A stretch of 5,834 nt of DNA from contig JAFWLX010000144.1 in assembly GCA_017510875.1 (NCBI GenBank), positions 1 through 5,834 on the forward strand, read 5' to 3'. Numbering within the stretch: position 1 is the stretch's first letter; every line of letters begins with the position of its first letter. This stretch comes from Atopobiaceae bacterium. GTDB lineage: Bacteria; Actinomycetota; Coriobacteriia; Coriobacteriales; Atopobiaceae. The notes below the pieces were generated by a model, which had not been told where the DNA came from, did no database searches, and saw nothing but the letters and a program-made list of their open reading frames with translations. The position numbers and the translations under genes were made by a program. Shown here in pieces: positions 3,538-5,834 of this stretch.

Positions 3538-5834
3538 ATGGAACCATTTGGACACTTCTATCTGGACAAAGAGAAGGATCTTGTCGTTGACCTCTTTCGC
3601 GAGGAGGACGAGCTTCACTACGTGCTCAGAACGCCAAACCACGGCACGGGAAACCTCATTACCAACTTAGCCTCTCTCTGCAACCTAGATCTTCAGACTG
3701 ACGAGGATGGCCTTAGGGTGATCCGGGGCACGCTACCCTGCTACATTGACGGCTCGAACCGCATGGTCTACATCTTTCGCCTGCTGGGCACAAAGGTTGC
3801 CAACATCTACCCAAATGGAAGAATCGATCGGAAGGCATACATACCCGCCATTGCAAAGACCCTGATGAGCCAGACCAAGGATTATCGCCAGGACTTTAGC
3901 AAGACCATCGTGAAGACCTATATCCTGCGCGAGTGCAAGTTCCGGACAGACCTGCACACCCATATGAACGCCAACCTCGACCCAGACGTCCTCATTGCTC
4001 TGGGCATCCACCACCAGATTCGCTATCCGCTCTATTACATACGCAAGCTGGGGCTGCGGCTGTCGCGCGAGCAGGAGCAGCTCATGACCACGCGACGAGC
4101 CCAGACGGCAATGGAGCTTAGCGATTCCATGCTCAAGGGTAAGTACTTGGATCGCAGGATTGATGACAAGACGTTTTTGAACTTTGCCTCCCTCATACTT
4201 GAGAACCTAGAGAACGCGGCGTGGAACATCCCCAGGATCAGGGCATCGCTGGCAATCATGAAGGACGGGCAGGCCGTCTTCACCAACCTTGAGAAGGTCT
4301 ATCTGTACCGCTACGTCTTCTGCAAGGGCGAGCCTGCCGACGACCCAATCCAGATTGACAACATAGAGCGCATCCCTGATCACGATATAATCCAAGTCCT
4401 GACCGCCATGGCAACAGACCGGAGTAACCCGGCGTTTGCCAACAACAGCATCTTTCAGGACAAGCTGCTGTGGACCGCGCGGGGCTACGCCAGGTGCGGC
4501 ATTGACTATGCAGAGATTTCGGACACAACCCTTGCCAAACCCGATGGCGCACCGCACATGCTGGCCGAAGTCCACGCGGTCATGCCGGCCATCACACAAC
4601 AGACCGGGGTCACGCTGCGGTTCTTGGCGGCAGTGCGGCGAACTCCGCTCACAATTGTCAAGGACCGGATTGCCTCGGAAGACTCCATGCGCAAGAACCT
4701 GCAAACGATACGAGCGATTGCAGGAGACCCGTACGTGGCAGGAAGCGACATTGTCGGGGAGGAGATCAACGACATACGAGACCTGGCGCCGGTACTGACT
4801 GAGCTCGACCGAATTGCGGCAGACCATTCCACCTTCACGATCCGCGTCCACGCCGGAGAGAACGACGGTCTGCGCGACAACGTGGCCAACGTAATCAAAT
4901 GCATCCAAGAGGGTCTAGCTCCTGGCCAGCCCATGCCCCTTGTCCGCATTGGTCATGGGCTCTACACCAGAAACCTCACCTCAATCAAGGGTCGGCAGTT
5001 TCTGGAAGAACTGAGAGACAGCGGTGCCGTGCTTGAGTTCCAGATTACCTCGAACGTCCGACTGAACAACCTTAGTCAGTTGGAACACCATCCCCTGCGC
5101 CAGTACCTGGCAGCATGCATTCCCTGCGTGCAGGGCACAGACGGTGGCGCCGTGTACGGGACAGACTCGATTGACGAGCAGCTTGCGCTTGGAAATATGC
5201 TCAACCTCTCGAAGGAGGAGCTTGTTGCCATGCATCGCGCGGAAGATGTAGTCCGAAACAGGGGCCTTGCTGCACTTGAGGAGAAGATGCAATCCTTTGC
5301 CAAGGAGGCCGGCGCAGATGACGTCGAGGCCTTCTATGCCACACGGGTGCAGGTGCAGCAACAGCCGGAGGAGACACTGCTTGACCTCCCGGACAGCTGG
5401 GACAGCACCGAAGTTTTCTCGGATATGATTGAGGAGCTGCCATGCGACCGGGTTCCGGTGATTGTCGTGGGCGGCTCCTTTAACAACGACCGCCATGTGA
5501 CCAGGCGACGCCGCGACGTCTGTGCCCTGCTAGACGACGTGCTTGCCAAGGGCGATCCCAGCAAGATGTTGATTGTCATAGGTCACAGCCTTTCGGGCTA
5601 CGAGCAGTACGTGGTCAAGAAGAACCGGGGAAAGTTTGATATCTACGCCTTTGTGCCGTCAAGGATTAGCCCGGCGGAGGCGCAGGCCCTGAAGCAAGCT
5701 GGGGTGCGCATACGGGTCTCCATTGAACCTAGCCCCATGGGCATCTACAAGAGCTTCAGCTACGAGATCTTCAAGCGCAGGCCATCGGTGCTCATTGGCC
5801 TGGACGGCAACTCCTCTGGCGCAAACATGATTCA
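3538..5834 (+). CDS. Adenosine/AMP-deaminase-like metal hydrolase with C-terminal SLOG-like domain (3' partial)
   Basis: The open frame runs for 765 codons to the window edge without a stop. Residues 1-137 are not recognised. Residues 138-600 are an adenosine-deaminase-type TIM-barrel: HxH metal motif (His140, His142), TLRFLAAVRR strand (359-368), GSDIVGEE (402-409, compare family G-x-DLAG-x-E), HAGE (438-441; metal His, catalytic Glu441), GHG (472-474; catalytic His473), TSN (504-506) and GTDGG (533-537; metal Asp535). All predicted metal and catalytic residues are kept. Two substrate contacts differ: the usual second Asp of TDD is Gly536, and the position after HxH that is Asp in adenosine deaminase is Asn144. 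HxH to HAGE spans 298 residues, longer than in adenosine deaminase (about 200) and closer to AMP deaminase. Residues 638-765+ alternate strands and helices (VIVVGGS, IGHSLSGYE, IYAFVPSR, GLDGNSSGANMI), resembling SLOG/LOG/DprA Rossmann domains. No signal peptide or membrane helices. Deaminase fold is confident; SLOG is a moderate inference; substrate unknown. Confidence 0.85.
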   Translation, partial: MEPFGHFYLDKEKDLVVDLFREEDELHYVLRTPNHGTGNLITNLASLCNLDLQTDEDGLRVIRGTLPCYIDGSNRMVYIFRLLGTKVANIYPNGRIDRKAYIPAIAKTLMSQTKDYRQDFSKTIVKTYILRECKFRTDLHTHMNANLDPDVLIALGIHHQIRYPLYYIRKLGLRLSREQEQLMTTRRAQTAMELSDSMLKGKYLDRRIDDKTFLNFASLILENLENAAWNIPRIRASLAIMKDGQAVFTNLEKVYLYRYVFCKGEPADDPIQIDNIERIPDHDIIQVLTAMATDRSNPAFANNSIFQDKLLWTARGYARCGIDYAEISDTTLAKPDGAPHMLAEVHAVMPAITQQTGVTLRFLAAVRRTPLTIVKDRIASEDSMRKNLQTIRAIAGDPYVAGSDIVGEEINDIRDLAPVLTELDRIAADHSTFTIRVHAGENDGLRDNVANVIKCIQEGLAPGQPMPLVRIGHGLYTRNLTSIKGRQFLEELRDSGAVLEFQITSNVRLNNLSQLEHHPLRQYLAACIPCVQGTDGGAVYGTDSIDEQLALGNMLNLSKEELVAMHRAEDVVRNRGLAALEEKMQSFAKEAGADDVEAFYATRVQVQQQPEETLLDLPDSWDSTEVFSDMIEELPCDRVPVIVVGGSFNNDRHVTRRRRDVCALLDDVLAKGDPSKMLIVIGHSLSGYEQYVVKKNRGKFDIYAFVPSRISPAEAQALKQAGVRIRVSIEPSPMGIYKSFSYEIFKRRPSVLIGLDGNSSGANMI

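Noticed and set aside
3538..5834. RADAR defence deaminase RdrB
   Set aside because: Large deaminase architecture is suggestive, but there is no RdrA ATPase upstream and the SLOG-like C-terminus is not something I know from RdrB; the downstream side is not visible.

Overview
The window looks like a stretch of moderately GC-rich bacterial chromosome. The style of the K+ transporter proteins, the GH1-tail residues and the GC-rich codon use suggest an actinobacterium, possibly Coriobacteriia (Olsenella/Atopobium-like). This placement is inference from sequence style; no database was searched.

Layout: (1) Positions 1-615 hold the 3' part of a gene for a LamG/3-keto-disaccharide-hydrolase-like beta-sandwich (carbohydrate-binding type) protein, cut by the left edge. 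(2) Positions 616-1471 hold no intact gene. This stretch carries a perfect 15-bp palindrome, a consensus-like TATAAT promoter, the last ~40 codons of a GH1 (6-phospho-beta-glucosidase type) gene as a decayed remnant, and a 29-bp tandem repeat array preceded by an inverted degenerate copy that can fold with the first unit. A structured ktrB leader with a 12-bp GC hairpin follows. (3) Positions 1472-3466 are a two-gene K+ uptake operon, ktrB (membrane subunit) and ktrA (RCK regulatory subunit), 9 bp apart. ktrB has a strong Shine-Dalgarno but no normal start codon where homology demands one; an in-frame ACG sits at the expected place. (4) Positions 3538-5834 (cut by the right edge) encode a protein of at least 765 residues. 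It has an unrecognised N-terminal region, an adenosine/AMP-deaminase-type metal hydrolase core with all predicted metal ligands kept but two substrate-contact positions changed, and a C-terminal Rossmann-like region resembling SLOG/LOG/DprA nucleotide-binding domains.

How the parts work together: KtrA and KtrB form one gated K+ (or Na+-dependent K+) uptake system at the membrane, with KtrA sensing nucleotides. The deaminase-SLOG protein follows in the same direction 71 bp later and may be co-transcribed. Its architecture, a purine-deaminase fold joined to a presumed nucleotide-ligand sensor, is the most unusual item here and suggests nucleotide signalling or a conflict/defence role rather than ordinary purine salvage. 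The left part appears to be a carbohydrate-use locus that has lost its GH1 enzyme and collected repeats.
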